DNA from: JACQFZ01 sp045810625
GTDB lineage: Bacteria; Pseudomonadota; Gammaproteobacteria; Acidiferrobacterales; Sulfurifustaceae
Reading direction: 5' to 3'
DNA length: 64,000 nucleotides
NCBI GenBank assembly: GCA_045810625.1
Contig: JBJMVQ010000002.1
Span: 21,881 to 85,880, forward strand
A program made the translations under genes and the position numbers. Below are positions 9,822 through 18,712 of this stretch, one piece after another. The notes beneath the pieces are model-generated. The model was given only the letters and a program-made list of their open reading frames with translations. It made no database searches and was not told the origin of the DNA. How positions within the stretch are numbered: the first letter of the stretch is position 1; every line of letters begins with the position of its first letter.

Positions 9822-9973
9822 GGAGCATTTTTTCTTTCTCCGGTAAGCATTTACCGTTGCCCCTCCCTACCCCATTTCGACCTGCCGGCCGCCGACAAAA
9901 GGCCTTGTGCCGAGAGAGCTTGCGCCAGTAACCTGGATATCGGCCCGCAATTGCGGTCGGGGCCCCTTCGGGT

Positions 9974-10000
9974 GGAATAAAGGAAAACTGACGCAAGTCT
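9974..10000 (+). promoter_or_regulatory. Candidate ECF-type promoter ahead of the sigma-factor gene
   Basis: GGAATAA, a 16-base spacer and GTCT match the common ECF promoter layout (GGAAC near -35, GTCT near -10). It is placed just upstream of the sigma gene, suggesting autoregulation. The transcript leader would be very short, only about 10 bases. Confidence 0.45.
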
Positions 10001-10017
10001 CTCTGCAGGACGGATCC

Positions 10018-10599
10018 GTGACGGAACATCCGCAACACCGGCGGTTTGAAGATTTATTTCTGCCGCATCTCGACGCTGCGTACCAGCTTGCGCGCTGGCT
10101 GGTTGGCAATCCGCAGGACGCGGAGGACCTCACGCAGGAGGCCTATTTGCGCGCCTTCAAGTTCTTTGTCACCTTCAACGGGACGAGCCCGCGCGCGTGG
10201 TTGCTCGCCATCGTGCGAAACACCTGCTACACGTGGATGAAAGAGCGGCGTCGGGAAAAACTACACGCGTCATTTGAAGAAGAAGAGGCGCGCAGTGCGG
10301 AAATGCAGAGCGCCACGATGAGAGAGCGCGACGCCGTCTACGGGAGCCCCGAATCGATCTTCGCACGCGAGGAGGTTGCGCAGCTGCTGAACCTCGCGAT
10401 CGAGAAACTGCCGCTGCCGTTTCGCGAGATCATCGTGCTGCGCGAACTGGAAGAACTGTCGTACAGAGAGATCGCGGTCGTGCTGTCCATTCCGATCGGC
10501 ACCGTGATGTCGCGAATCGCGCGCAGTCGCCGGATGTTGGGCGAATACTTGAAGGGCATGAGCGAGGAATCGTGGAATGGAATGCAGCGGAGTGTCTGA
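10018..10599 (+). CDS. ECF-family RNA polymerase sigma factor
   Basis: A 193-residue sigma factor with region 2 (YQLARWLVGNPQDAEDLTQE, RAWLLAIVRNTCYTW) and region 4 (LPLPFREIIVLRELEELSY, then REIAVVLSIPIGTVMSRIAR). A GTG start is chosen at 10018 because AGGA lies 7 bases upstream and the region upstream does not resemble the family. The next gene overlaps its end by 23 bases and encodes a membrane anti-sigma factor, the standard pairing for ECF control. A linker rich in Glu (FEEEEARSAEM) lies between regions 2 and 4. The inducing signal is unknown. Confidence 0.92.
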   Translation: MTEHPQHRRFEDLFLPHLDAAYQLARWLVGNPQDAEDLTQEAYLRAFKFFVTFNGTSPRAWLLAIVRNTCYTWMKERRREKLHASFEEEEARSAEMQSATMRERDAVYGSPESIFAREEVAQLLNLAIEKLPLPFREIIVLRELEELSYREIAVVLSIPIGTVMSRIARSRRMLGEYLKGMSEESWNGMQRSV

Positions 10600-11338
10600 G
10601 GCGCTTCCGGCATACCTCGATCACGAGCTGACGGCGCAAGAATCGCTCGCGATTGAAAACCATCTGACGGTTTGCATGAGCTGCCGTGCGCTATTTGAAC
10701 AACAAGAGAAGCTCCTTGCCGCCGTGAAAAAACATGCCGTTCGATTTACCGCCCCTCCTCGCCTCGAAGATCGAATCCGGAGCGTGTTGCGAAAACCCAC
10801 ACGGGGCGCGAGACGACTCGCGCGTTGGATGCCGCAAAACCGGCCGGCCTTCGCTGCAGCACTCGTCGCCGTCGCCGCGGTCGCCTGGACGATCGGGCTC
10901 TATTCCAATCTTCCCTCGACAAGCCGGCCGGAGACGCTCTCGGATCAAATCATCGACAGCCACGTCCGCGCGCTCATCGTCCAACACACTGTCGACGTCA
11001 GCTCGTCGGATCGCCACGCCGTGAAGCCCTGGTTCAACGGCAAACTCGACTTTTCGCCGCCGGTTAAGGACCTCGGCGCCGACTTCCCGCTGGTCGGCGG
11101 CCGCCTCGACTATTTCAACCATCGGCCGGCGGCCGCATTGGTCTATCGCCGACGTGCGCACATCATTACCGTCTTCGTCAGCCGGACCGAGGAGTACGGC
11201 AACGCGCTGCCCCCGCTTCTGTCCCGCCGCGGGTACCACTTGTTCAGTTGGAGGCAGGGCGAAATGGACTTTTCGATCGTCTCCGATCTCAACGTCGAAG
11301 AGCTCACCACGTTCAAGAAGCTCTACTCTTCTTCGTAG
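10577..11338 (+). CDS. Transmembrane anti-sigma factor with zinc-finger (zf-HC2) head
   Basis: A 253-residue regulator predicted to hold the ECF sigma factor of the preceding gene. The N-terminal anti-sigma domain has the ZAS pattern: Cys3, His29-x3-Cys33-x2-Cys36. One membrane helix lies at about 90-108. The periplasmic part contains a conserved-looking segment (KPWFNGKLDFSPP, FPLVGGRLDYFN, ALVYRRRAHIITVF) seen in RsiW-like anti-sigma proteins. Its start overlaps the sigma gene, so the two are probably translationally coupled. It ends in GYHLFSWRQGEMDFSIVSDL, consistent with that family. Confidence 0.88.
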   Translation: MECSGVSEALPAYLDHELTAQESLAIENHLTVCMSCRALFEQQEKLLAAVKKHAVRFTAPPRLEDRIRSVLRKPTRGARRLARWMPQNRPAFAAALVAVAAVAWTIGLYSNLPSTSRPETLSDQIIDSHVRALIVQHTVDVSSSDRHAVKPWFNGKLDFSPPVKDLGADFPLVGGRLDYFNHRPAAALVYRRRAHIITVFVSRTEEYGNALPPLLSRRGYHLFSWRQGEMDFSIVSDLNVEELTTFKKLYSSS

Positions 11339-11576
11339 CAATTCCTCGACGCACCGGCCCGAAGATCGCCGGCACATTCACGCGTTGTTGAATTAGCCGT
11401 TCTTTTGTCCCACTCGATATCGCGCTCTATTACCGACGAGGGGCAGCATTTATTCCCGACGAAACGCCGTGCGACGTGCAAAATTCCCGCTGGTGATTTT
11501 TCCAGAGGGGATGCAAACTCTGCCCGCACCGCGAGGGCGGCGCACTCGTAATTACACTAAGACAAGGAGCGTATCC

Positions 11577-12128
11577 ATGAAGCAAAAACTCTTCGCTCGC
11601 ATCATCCCCGGCCTCATTGCGCTGTCCGCAATCGCTGTATTGCCGGTCAGCGCCGACGACTCCGCGCGCGATCATCTCGTCGCGGGCCTCAGCGGTTTCA
11701 ACGAAGTGCCGACACTCTCGACGCCGGCGCAAGCCGATTTCCGCGCACGCATCAAGAACAACGATACCGAGATCGAGTACACATTGACGTACTCGAACTT
11801 CCCGACCAACGTCGCGCAGTCGCATATCCACCTGGGCCGGCGCGCCGTCAACGGCGGTGTCATGGTTTTCCTGTGCACGAATCTTGGCAACGGACCGGCG
11901 GGCACGCCGGCGTGCCCGAATAACGCGGGCGCCGACGGCACGTTCTCCGGGACCGTGACCGGTACGCTGACGGCCGCGAGCGTCGTTGGAGGCGCTGCGG
12001 CACAAGGCGTCGTGGCAGGCGAGTTCGACGAAGTCCTGGCCGCTATTCGCGCGGGAGCGACCTACGCCAATGTGCACTCGGCGCAGTTTCCGGCCGGCGA
12101 AGTGCGCGCCCAGGTCAGGGCGTTCTGA
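11577..12128 (+). CDS. Secreted CHRD-domain protein
   Basis: A 183-residue exported protein. A signal peptide (MKQKLFARIIPGLIALSAIA, cleaved near VSADD) precedes a CHRD domain: LSGFNEVPTLSTPAQADF near the start, IHLGRRAVNGGVMVFLC in the middle, and ANVHSAQFPAGEVRAQVRAF at the end. CHRD domains occur in chordin and in many bacterial secreted proteins, and their bacterial function is unknown. AAGGAG lies 7 bases before the ATG. It follows the sigma/anti-sigma pair by 238 bases and may be a target, but I see no copy of the ECF-like promoter in front of it. Confidence 0.88.
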   Translation: MKQKLFARIIPGLIALSAIAVLPVSADDSARDHLVAGLSGFNEVPTLSTPAQADFRARIKNNDTEIEYTLTYSNFPTNVAQSHIHLGRRAVNGGVMVFLCTNLGNGPAGTPACPNNAGADGTFSGTVTGTLTAASVVGGAAAQGVVAGEFDEVLAAIRAGATYANVHSAQFPAGEVRAQVRAF

Positions 12129-12158
12129 GAGTAAGCCCGAGAGACAAGCAACACTTGG

Positions 12159-12190
12159 ACGGCCCGCCTCGTGCGGGCCGTTTTGTTTTT
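12159..12190 (+). terminator. Intrinsic terminator after the CHRD gene
   Basis: ACGGCCCGC, loop CTCGT, GCGGGCCGT forms a perfect 9-bp stem (12159-12181), followed by TTTGTTTTTG on the plus strand. On the minus strand no T-run follows, so it serves the CHRD transcript and does not end the convergent nuo operon. Confidence 0.88.
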
Positions 12191-12203
12191 GCGGAAGGCG
12201 CGA

Positions 12204-13646
12204 TTACGACAAGAAGCGAACCGCCGCGGTGCACCAATCGATCAGCGTGCCGATCCACGGGAGCACGCCGATCAGGAGCAGCGCGTTGACGGCAAGTAGA
12301 AAGCGAAGGTCTTTCTGGGCGGTAATAGGGGCCGTGTCGAGCGGGTCGTCGAAGTACATCAATTTGACGATACGCAGGTAGTAAAAGGCGCCGATCACGG
12401 CGAACAACACCGACGCGACCGCGAGCCACACCATGTCCGCGCCGACGACCGATTGGATGACCAGCAGCTTCGCGTAGAAACCCGCGGTCGGCGGAACCCC
12501 GGCGAGCGAGAACATCAGCACGAGCATCAGGAACGCATGCCACGGGCTACGCTGATTGAGCCCCTTGAAGTCGTCGAGCCGATCCGCCTCGAAGCCGGCC
12601 CGGGAAAGCAAGATGATGACGCCGAAACTCCCGAGGCTCATGACCGCGTAGACGAGCACATAGAAGAGCGCCGAGCTGTACCCGCTCGCGGACGCACTCA
12701 AGATGCCGAGCAGGAAAAACCCCATGTGCGAGATCGCCGAATACGCGAGCATACGTTTAATGCTCGTCTGCGCGATCGCAATAACGTTCCCGAGGCCCAT
12801 CGACAGGACCGCGAGAATCGTCAGCATCCCTTGCCACGACGGCGCCAGACCTTCGAGGCCGCCGATCAGGAGGCGCATGATCAGCGCGAACGCCGCGAGC
12901 TCCGGCGCCGTGCCGATGTAAACCGTTACCGCCGTCGGCGCGCCTTGATACACGTCCGGCACCCACATGTGAAACGGCACCGATCCGATCTTGAAGGCGA
13001 TGCCGACGATGATGAACACCAGACCAAAGATCAGCACGATGTCGTTCGCGCTCATGCCGGCTATTGCGTGGCGCACGGCAGCGATCTCGAGGCTGCCCGT
13101 CGCGCCGTAGAGCATCGACATGCCGTAGAGCAGCATGCCGGAGGACATTGCGCCGAGAATGAAGTACTTCATTGCCGCTTCCGTCGCGATCGCCGAATCG
13201 CGCTGGAACGCTACCATCGAATAGAGGGAAAGCGAGAGCAGCTCGAGGCCCAGATAGAGCGGCAGGAAATGGCTGGCGGACACCATCACCATCATTCCGA
13301 CCACGCCGAACAAACCGAGCACAAAGTACTCGCCCCGCAGTATGCCCCGCTCGCGCAGATAATCGCGCGAGTATGCGAACACGAAAAAGACGAGGCCGTA
13401 GATCGCGAGCTTGAGCAGCACCGCGAGCGGATCGGCGACGAACATTTGATTGAAGAAGTAACCGGTGTTGCCGGCGCCGGCAAGCGTCAATACCGCCGCG
13501 ACCACGAGCGTGAGTTGCGCCAGTGCGTACGACAGAAACCGCGTGGGCGTAGCGGCATACAGATCCACGAGCAGGATCACGCACGCCATCGTGAAAACGA
13601 AAATTTCGGGAAGCGCGGCGGCTAGGCCGGGAACGTCGATCATCAT
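12204..13646 (-). CDS. nuoN: NADH-quinone oxidoreductase subunit N
   Basis: A proton-pumping antiporter-like membrane subunit of complex I, 480 residues and about 14 helices. Motifs include SLYSMVAFQRDSAIATEAAM, KIGSVPFHMWVPDVYQGAPT with the key Lys, and AYSAISHMGFFLLG. It is the last gene of the nuo operon. The start overlaps the nuoM stop by 4 bases (ATGA type). Confidence 0.98.
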   Translation of the reverse strand: MMIDVPGLAAALPEIFVFTMACVILLVDLYAATPTRFLSYALAQLTLVVAAVLTLAGAGNTGYFFNQMFVADPLAVLLKLAIYGLVFFVFAYSRDYLRERGILRGEYFVLGLFGVVGMMVMVSASHFLPLYLGLELLSLSLYSMVAFQRDSAIATEAAMKYFILGAMSSGMLLYGMSMLYGATGSLEIAAVRHAIAGMSANDIVLIFGLVFIIVGIAFKIGSVPFHMWVPDVYQGAPTAVTVYIGTAPELAAFALIMRLLIGGLEGLAPSWQGMLTILAVLSMGLGNVIAIAQTSIKRMLAYSAISHMGFFLLGILSASASGYSSALFYVLVYAVMSLGSFGVIILLSRAGFEADRLDDFKGLNQRSPWHAFLMLVLMFSLAGVPPTAGFYAKLLVIQSVVGADMVWLAVASVLFAVIGAFYYLRIVKLMYFDDPLDTAPITAQKDLRFLLAVNALLLIGVLPWIGTLIDWCTAAVRFLS

Positions 13647-15133
13647 GGCAGGCGGGCCACAGCGGTTTGGTTGACCTGGCTCATCAGATGCTCGACCGAT
13701 GTGTGCATCACATCGAGAAACGGCTTCGGCCAGAGGCCCATGACGAGCACGGCGACGGCGAGTGCGGCCAGGAACGACGCCTCGCGTCCGCCGATGTCGG
13801 TGAGGGCAGCGACGTGGCTATTGCGGATATCGCCAAAGATCACGCGCTTGTACATCCAGAGCGTGTACGCGGCGCCGAAAATCAGCGTCGTCGCCGCTGC
13901 GGCCGCGTACCACGCGTTGGCGCTGAACGCGCCCAGTATCACCAAGAATTCGCCGACGAATCCCGAGGTTCCGGGGAGCCCGCTGTTCGCCATCGCGAAC
14001 AGCATCATGAACGCCGCGAACATCGGCATCGGCTTCGCTACGCCACCGTAGTCGGCAATCGCGCGCGAGTGCAGCCGGTCATAAAGCACGCCGACGCACA
14101 AGAACAGCGCGCCCGACACGAAGCCGTGCGAGATCATTTGAATGATCCCGCCCTCGATTCCCTGGGCGTTGAATATGAAAAAGCCGAGCGTGACGAAGCC
14201 CATGTGCGCGATCGACGAGTAGGCGATCAGCTTCTTCATGTCGTCCTGCACGAGCGCGACCAGTCCGATGTAAACGATTGCGATCAACGACAGCGCGATC
14301 ATGAACCAGGCGAGGTCGTGCGCGGCGACCGGCGTGATCGGCAGCGAGAAGCGCAGATAGCCGTACGCGCCCATCTTCAGCATGATCGCGGCCAGGATCA
14401 CCGAGCCGCCCGTCGGCGCTTCGACATGCGCGTCGGGCAGCCACGTATGCACGGGCCACATCGGCACCTTCACGGCAAACGCGGCGAAGAACGCGAGAAA
14501 GATCAGAATCTGTTCGGTGCGTCCGAGCCGCAGACCGTGGAACGACAGAATGTCGAAGCTACCCGCCTGATAGTACAAATAGATGAGCGCGACCAGCATC
14601 AACACCGAACCGATGAACGTATAGAGGAAGAACTTGATCGTGGCGTATACGCGGTTCGTCCCGCCCCAGAGACCGATGATGACGAACATCGGCACGAGCA
14701 TCGCTTCCCAGAAGACATAGAACAGGATCGCATCGACGGCGCAGAAGACGCCGATCATGAGGCCTTCCATGAACAGGAAAGCGGCGAGATATTGCGCCAC
14801 GCGCTTTTGAATAACTTCCCACGCCGAGATGACGACGAGCACGGTGCTGAAGCTCGTGAGCAGTATCAGAAGCAGCGAGATCCCGTCGATGCCGAGATGG
14901 TAGCGAATGCCGAAGGCGTCCACCCACGGTGTGTTCTCGACGAACTGCATCTCGGGCGTGCTGGTATCGAAACCGAGATACAGCGGAATCGTGGCGGCGA
15001 ACGTGAGCACGGCGAAGACGAGCGCGATGGGACGCGCGATCGTAGCGCGTGCATCGCCGCCGGTCGCGAGAACAGCGACCCCGCCGACGATCGGCAGCCA
15101 GATAGCGACGCTCAGCCAGTGAATGGCGCTCAT
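13643..15133 (-). CDS. nuoM: NADH-quinone oxidoreductase subunit M
   Basis: Antiporter-like subunit of complex I, 496 residues. Features include YHLGIDGISLLLILLT, WPVHTWLPDAHVEAPTGGSV, LIAYSSIAHMGFVTLGFF and the conserved Glu/Lys in transmembrane segments (FYVFWEAMLVPMF). I place the start at the ATG overlapping the nuoL stop by 4 bases (MSAIHWLSVAIWLPIVGG). The frame stays open upstream but that extension is antisense-like and does not resemble the family. Confidence 0.97.
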   Translation of the reverse strand: MSAIHWLSVAIWLPIVGGVAVLATGGDARATIARPIALVFAVLTFAATIPLYLGFDTSTPEMQFVENTPWVDAFGIRYHLGIDGISLLLILLTSFSTVLVVISAWEVIQKRVAQYLAAFLFMEGLMIGVFCAVDAILFYVFWEAMLVPMFVIIGLWGGTNRVYATIKFFLYTFIGSVLMLVALIYLYYQAGSFDILSFHGLRLGRTEQILIFLAFFAAFAVKVPMWPVHTWLPDAHVEAPTGGSVILAAIMLKMGAYGYLRFSLPITPVAAHDLAWFMIALSLIAIVYIGLVALVQDDMKKLIAYSSIAHMGFVTLGFFIFNAQGIEGGIIQMISHGFVSGALFLCVGVLYDRLHSRAIADYGGVAKPMPMFAAFMMLFAMANSGLPGTSGFVGEFLVILGAFSANAWYAAAAATTLIFGAAYTLWMYKRVIFGDIRNSHVAALTDIGGREASFLAALAVAVLVMGLWPKPFLDVMHTSVEHLMSQVNQTAVARLP

Positions 15134-17148
15134 GGACGGTGCACGAAGAAGGTGATGAGTAGGAACAAGCCCAGAATCATCGCGAAGGCGTAATGATAGA
15201 CATAGCCGGACTGGATATGGCGGATGACGGCCGACGCCCAGCCCACCAGCCGTGCCGTGCCGTTCACCGCGAGGCCGTCGATCAGCCGCACGTCGCCGAC
15301 GCGCCAGAGCAGGCTGCCGAGCGCTCGCGCGCCGCGCGCGAACACGCGGTCGTTGAACTCGTCGATGTAGTACTTGTTGAGCAGCAGCAGGTACAGCGCA
15401 TGCACGCGTGCGCCGATCCGTGCCGGCAGGCCGGGCTCGCGGATGTACAGAAACCACGCGGCGCCGAGGCCGGCAAGCGCCAACAGGAATGGTGTGCTCG
15501 TAAACCCGTGCGCCACCAACGGCCCTAATCCCTGGTAGTGGTCCGCGATCTCGCGCATCGTGTCGTGCGCCGGCAGCACTTTGATGGCGTTACCGAAGTA
15601 GCCGTCGAAGAGTAGCGGCTCGATGAGCACGCCGCCGGACAGCACGGAAGGAATCGCCAGCAACACGAGCGGAACCACGACCACCGCGGGCGATTCGTGC
15701 AAATGCTCGAGCGAGTGCGCGTCCATCCGCGGCTTACCGTGGAATACGAGGAAAAGCAGGCGGAAGCTGTAGAGCGACGTAATGAAAACGCCGGACAGCA
15801 CGGCGGCGTACGCGATACCGCTTCCGGGCAGCGTCGAAAGCTCCACCGCTTCGATGATCGCGTCCTTCGAGAAGAAGCCGGCGAACGGTGGAAATCCGGC
15901 GAGTGCGAGCGATCCGATCCAGGCGGTCGCAAACGTCCAGGGCATGTATTTCTTGAGGCCGCCCATCTTGCGGATGTCCTGCTCGTGATGCATCGCGATG
16001 ATCACCGAACCGGCGGCCAGGAACAGGAGCGCCTTGAAGAACGCGTGCGTCGCCAGATGGAAAATACCGGCCGCGTACGCCGAAGCGCCGAGGCCGACCA
16101 TCATGTAGCCGAGTTGCGACAGCGTCGAATACGCGATGATGCGCTTGATATCGTTTTGCACGATGCCGACGAGCCCCATCGTGAAGGCGGTGATCGCTCC
16201 GATGACCAGCACGACCGACAGCGCGGTCGGCGCAAGCTCGTAAAGCGGCGACATGCGCGCGACCATGAATACACCCGCCGTCACCATCGTGGCCGCGTGG
16301 ATGAGCGCGGAGATCGGCGTCGGGCCTTCCATCGAGTCGGGCAGCCACACGTGCAACGGCACCTGCGCGCTCTTTCCCATGGCGCCGATGAAAAGCAGGA
16401 TGCAGACCAAGGTCAGCACGTGCCAATCGAGGCCGGGAATCACGTGCAGCGTCTTGTTCACGAACTGGGGCGCGATCGCAAACACCGCGCCATAGTCGAG
16501 CGTGCCGAAGTAATAGTAGATCGCGGCGATTCCAAGCAAGAACCCCAGATCGCCTACGCGGTTCACCAGAAACGCCTTGAGCTGCGCGTAGGTCGCCGAG
16601 TCGCGCGTGTACCAGAAGCCGATCAGCAGATACGACATCAGACCGACCGCTTCCCAGCCGAAAAATAGCTGCAGGAAGTTGTTGGACATGACGAGCATCA
16701 GCATCGCGAACGTAAAGAGCGCGATGTAGCTGAAGAAGCGTTGATAACCCGGGTCGTCGTGCATGTAGCCGACGGTGTAGATGTGCACCATCAGCGACAC
16801 GAACGTGACCACGACCATCATCAACGCCGTGAGCGGATCGATGAGGAAGCCGACCTCGAGCGGCAGGTCGCCGCTCATGCCCCACTCGTAGACGGTGCCG
16901 TTGAACGCATGGCCCGCGAGTACGTCGGGCAGTACCACGAACGCCGACAGCGCGAAGGCGACGGCGACACCGAGGATCGTGACTGTGTGCGCCGCGACGC
17001 GTCCGATCTTCCAGCCCCTGTCCTCAGCCGTTCGCCCTTCGACTTTGCTCGGGGCGAACGGGCCGAAGGAGAGCAGGCCAGCGATCAGCGCGCCCGCGAG
17101 ACAGGACAACGGAATCATCAGGTATATCGTCTGGGGAGCTAGCGCCAT
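15130..17148 (-). CDS. nuoL: NADH-quinone oxidoreductase subunit L
   Basis: Largest membrane subunit of complex I, 672 residues, with the antiporter core (FLIDPLTALMMVVVTFVSL, FFGWEAVGLMSYLLIGFW, QVPLHVWLPDSMEGPTPISA, AYSTLSQLGYMMVGLG) and a C-terminal extension that forms the lateral helix. It precedes nuoM and follows nuoK with a 1-base gap. The loop near residues 20-45 is unusually hydrophilic (FGPFAPSKVEGRTAEDRGWK), an insertion between the first two helices. Confidence 0.97.
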   Translation of the reverse strand: MALAPQTIYLMIPLSCLAGALIAGLLSFGPFAPSKVEGRTAEDRGWKIGRVAAHTVTILGVAVAFALSAFVVLPDVLAGHAFNGTVYEWGMSGDLPLEVGFLIDPLTALMMVVVTFVSLMVHIYTVGYMHDDPGYQRFFSYIALFTFAMLMLVMSNNFLQLFFGWEAVGLMSYLLIGFWYTRDSATYAQLKAFLVNRVGDLGFLLGIAAIYYYFGTLDYGAVFAIAPQFVNKTLHVIPGLDWHVLTLVCILLFIGAMGKSAQVPLHVWLPDSMEGPTPISALIHAATMVTAGVFMVARMSPLYELAPTALSVVLVIGAITAFTMGLVGIVQNDIKRIIAYSTLSQLGYMMVGLGASAYAAGIFHLATHAFFKALLFLAAGSVIIAMHHEQDIRKMGGLKKYMPWTFATAWIGSLALAGFPPFAGFFSKDAIIEAVELSTLPGSGIAYAAVLSGVFITSLYSFRLLFLVFHGKPRMDAHSLEHLHESPAVVVVPLVLLAIPSVLSGGVLIEPLLFDGYFGNAIKVLPAHDTMREIADHYQGLGPLVAHGFTSTPFLLALAGLGAAWFLYIREPGLPARIGARVHALYLLLLNKYYIDEFNDRVFARGARALGSLLWRVGDVRLIDGLAVNGTARLVGWASAVIRHIQSGYVYHYAFAMILGLFLLITFFVHRP

Positions 17149-17149
17149 A

Positions 17150-17455
17150 TCAGCCCTTCAGCGTGTCCAAATCTTCGACGTCGATCGACGCCCGGTTACG
17201 GAACAACACGACCAGAATCGCCAGCCCGATCGCCGATTCCGCCGCGGCCACGGTGAGAATGAAAAAGACGAATACCTGGCCCGCGATATCGCCGAGATAG
17301 TGCGAAAAGGCCACGAAATTCATGTTGACCGCGAGCAGCAGCAGCTCGATCGCCATCAGCAGAATGACGAGGTTCTTGCGGTTCAGAAATATCCCGACCA
17401 CGCTGAGCGCGAACAGGATCGCGCCGAGGATCAGATAGTGTTCGAGCGGTATCAT
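17150..17455 (-). CDS. nuoK: NADH-quinone oxidoreductase subunit K
   Basis: Small membrane subunit of complex I, 101 residues with three helices. It keeps the two buried Glu residues of the family (LLMAIELLLLAVN and VAAAESAIGLAI). ATG start at 17455 follows nuoJ by 23 bases. Confidence 0.97.
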   Translation of the reverse strand: MIPLEHYLILGAILFALSVVGIFLNRKNLVILLMAIELLLLAVNMNFVAFSHYLGDIAGQVFVFFILTVAAAESAIGLAILVVLFRNRASIDVEDLDTLKG

Positions 17456-17478
17456 CGGGTGTTTATTCTAAAAATCCC

Positions 17479-18087
17479 CTACGCCTTTTTCTCGGCCGGC
17501 ATCTTGATCACGCGCACGCGATCGGCGCGGCGCACGTCGATCTGCACGGCCGGGTCCAGATACTTCGTGTCCTTGCGCCGCCGCATCGTGAGCACGATGG
17601 CGGCGATAATTGCGACCAACAAAATAAGCGCCGCGAGCTCGAACGGATACGCATAGACTGTATAGATGATCCGCCCGAGCGCCCGCGTATTGCTCGCATC
17701 GCCGGCCAGCGGCGCCGGCTCCGGCATCTGTGTCGCGCCAAAGCGCCCGGAGCCGAGGATCAGGCCCATTTCGAGCACGAGCAGCACGGCGACGATGCCG
17801 CCGATCGGAAGATACTCGCCGAAACCCGCGCGCAACCGCGCGAGGTTGATATCGAGCATCATGACGACGAACAGAAACAGCACCATGACCGCGCCGACGT
17901 ACACGAGCACGAGGACGATTGCCAGGAACTCCGCGGACAGCAAGAGCCACAGGCCCGCGGCGCTGAAAAATGCGAGGACGAGAAACAGCGCCGACTTTAC
18001 CGGATTGCGCAGCGTAATGACCATGCTGGACGCAAACACCAGCAGGATGGCGAACACGTAGAACACGAATTGCTTGAACTCGATCAT
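17479..18087 (-). CDS. nuoJ: NADH-quinone oxidoreductase subunit J
   Basis: Membrane subunit of complex I, 202 residues, five helices (ALFLVLAFFSAAGLWLLLSA, VYVGAVMVLFLFVVMMLDI). The ATG at 18087 (MIEFKQFVFYVF) fits the family; an in-frame TTG at 18102 is less likely. The hydrophilic C-terminal tail (RRKDTKYLDPAVQIDVRRAD) is cytoplasmic. A palindromic repeat separates it from nuoI. Confidence 0.96.
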   Translation of the reverse strand: MIEFKQFVFYVFAILLVFASSMVITLRNPVKSALFLVLAFFSAAGLWLLLSAEFLAIVLVLVYVGAVMVLFLFVVMMLDINLARLRAGFGEYLPIGGIVAVLLVLEMGLILGSGRFGATQMPEPAPLAGDASNTRALGRIIYTVYAYPFELAALILLVAIIAAIVLTMRRRKDTKYLDPAVQIDVRRADRVRVIKMPAEKKA

Positions 18088-18127
18088 AAGCAGTGGTCGC
18101 AACTAGTAACCGGTCTTCGACGTTGCG

Positions 18128-18179
18128 GCCCCCTCCCCTTCCCTCCCCCGCAGAAGCGGGGGAGGGTTAGGGTGGGGGC
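18128..18179. repeat. G/C-rich palindromic repeat, copy 1 (nuoI-nuoJ gap)
   Basis: Two 24-base arms (GCCCCCTCCCCTTCCCTCCC... and its near-inverse) with loop AGAA; 20 of 24 positions pair. The right arm carries GGGGGAGGGTTAGGGTGGGG and the other strand carries an equally G-rich run, so either strand could fold a G-quadruplex. A second copy in the same orientation lies at 23494-23545. Confidence 0.85.
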
Positions 18180-18210
18180 GACAAACCGCGGAGCCGTCTT
18201 CACTTGGTTC

Positions 18211-18699
18211 TCACCGAAACTTCGCGTCTGCGCGACGATCCGCGGCGATCTCCTTCTCGTAACGATCTCCCATCGCGAGCAACTGTTCCTTGGTGATCAC
18301 ATGATCGCCGCGGCGCTCGAAATGAAACTCGTTGAAGCGCGTCTCGACGATGGAGTCGACCGGGCACGATTCCTCGCAGAAGCCGCAGTAAATGCATTTG
18401 AACAGATCGATCTCGTAACGCGTCGTGCGGCGGCTGCCGTCCGCCCGCTGCGACGACTCGATGGTAATCGCCGCCGCCGGGCACACTGCTTCGCAGAGCT
18501 TACACGCGATGCAGCGTTCTTCGCCGTTGGGGTAACGGCGCAGCGCATGCAGGCCGCGGAATCGCGGGCTGGTCGGGGTGTGCTCGTCGGGATACTGCAC
18601 CGTGACCTTGCGCACGAACAGGTGACGGCCGGTGACGAACAAGCCCTTCAGGAGCTCGACGAGCAGGAAGCTATTCAGATATCGCTTGAGCGCATTCAT
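18211..18699 (-). CDS. nuoI: NADH-quinone oxidoreductase subunit I
   Basis: Peripheral-arm iron-sulfur subunit of 162 residues carrying two [4Fe-4S] clusters: CIACKLCEAVCP and CIYCGFCEESCP. The N-terminal amphipathic helix (LKRYLNSFLLVELLKGL) sits at the membrane interface. It links the soluble arm to the quinone site next to nuoB and nuoH. Confidence 0.98.
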   Translation of the reverse strand: MNALKRYLNSFLLVELLKGLFVTGRHLFVRKVTVQYPDEHTPTSPRFRGLHALRRYPNGEERCIACKLCEAVCPAAAITIESSQRADGSRRTTRYEIDLFKCIYCGFCEESCPVDSIVETRFNEFHFERRGDHVITKEQLLAMGDRYEKEIAADRRADAKFR

Positions 18700-18712
18700 G
18701 GCGATTCGCGAT

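Noticed and set aside
12453..15193. Two long plus-strand frames of about 390 and 508 codons opposite nuoN and nuoM
   Set aside because: They are antisense to clear membrane subunits and rich in Arg, Glu and Asp, without domain signs.
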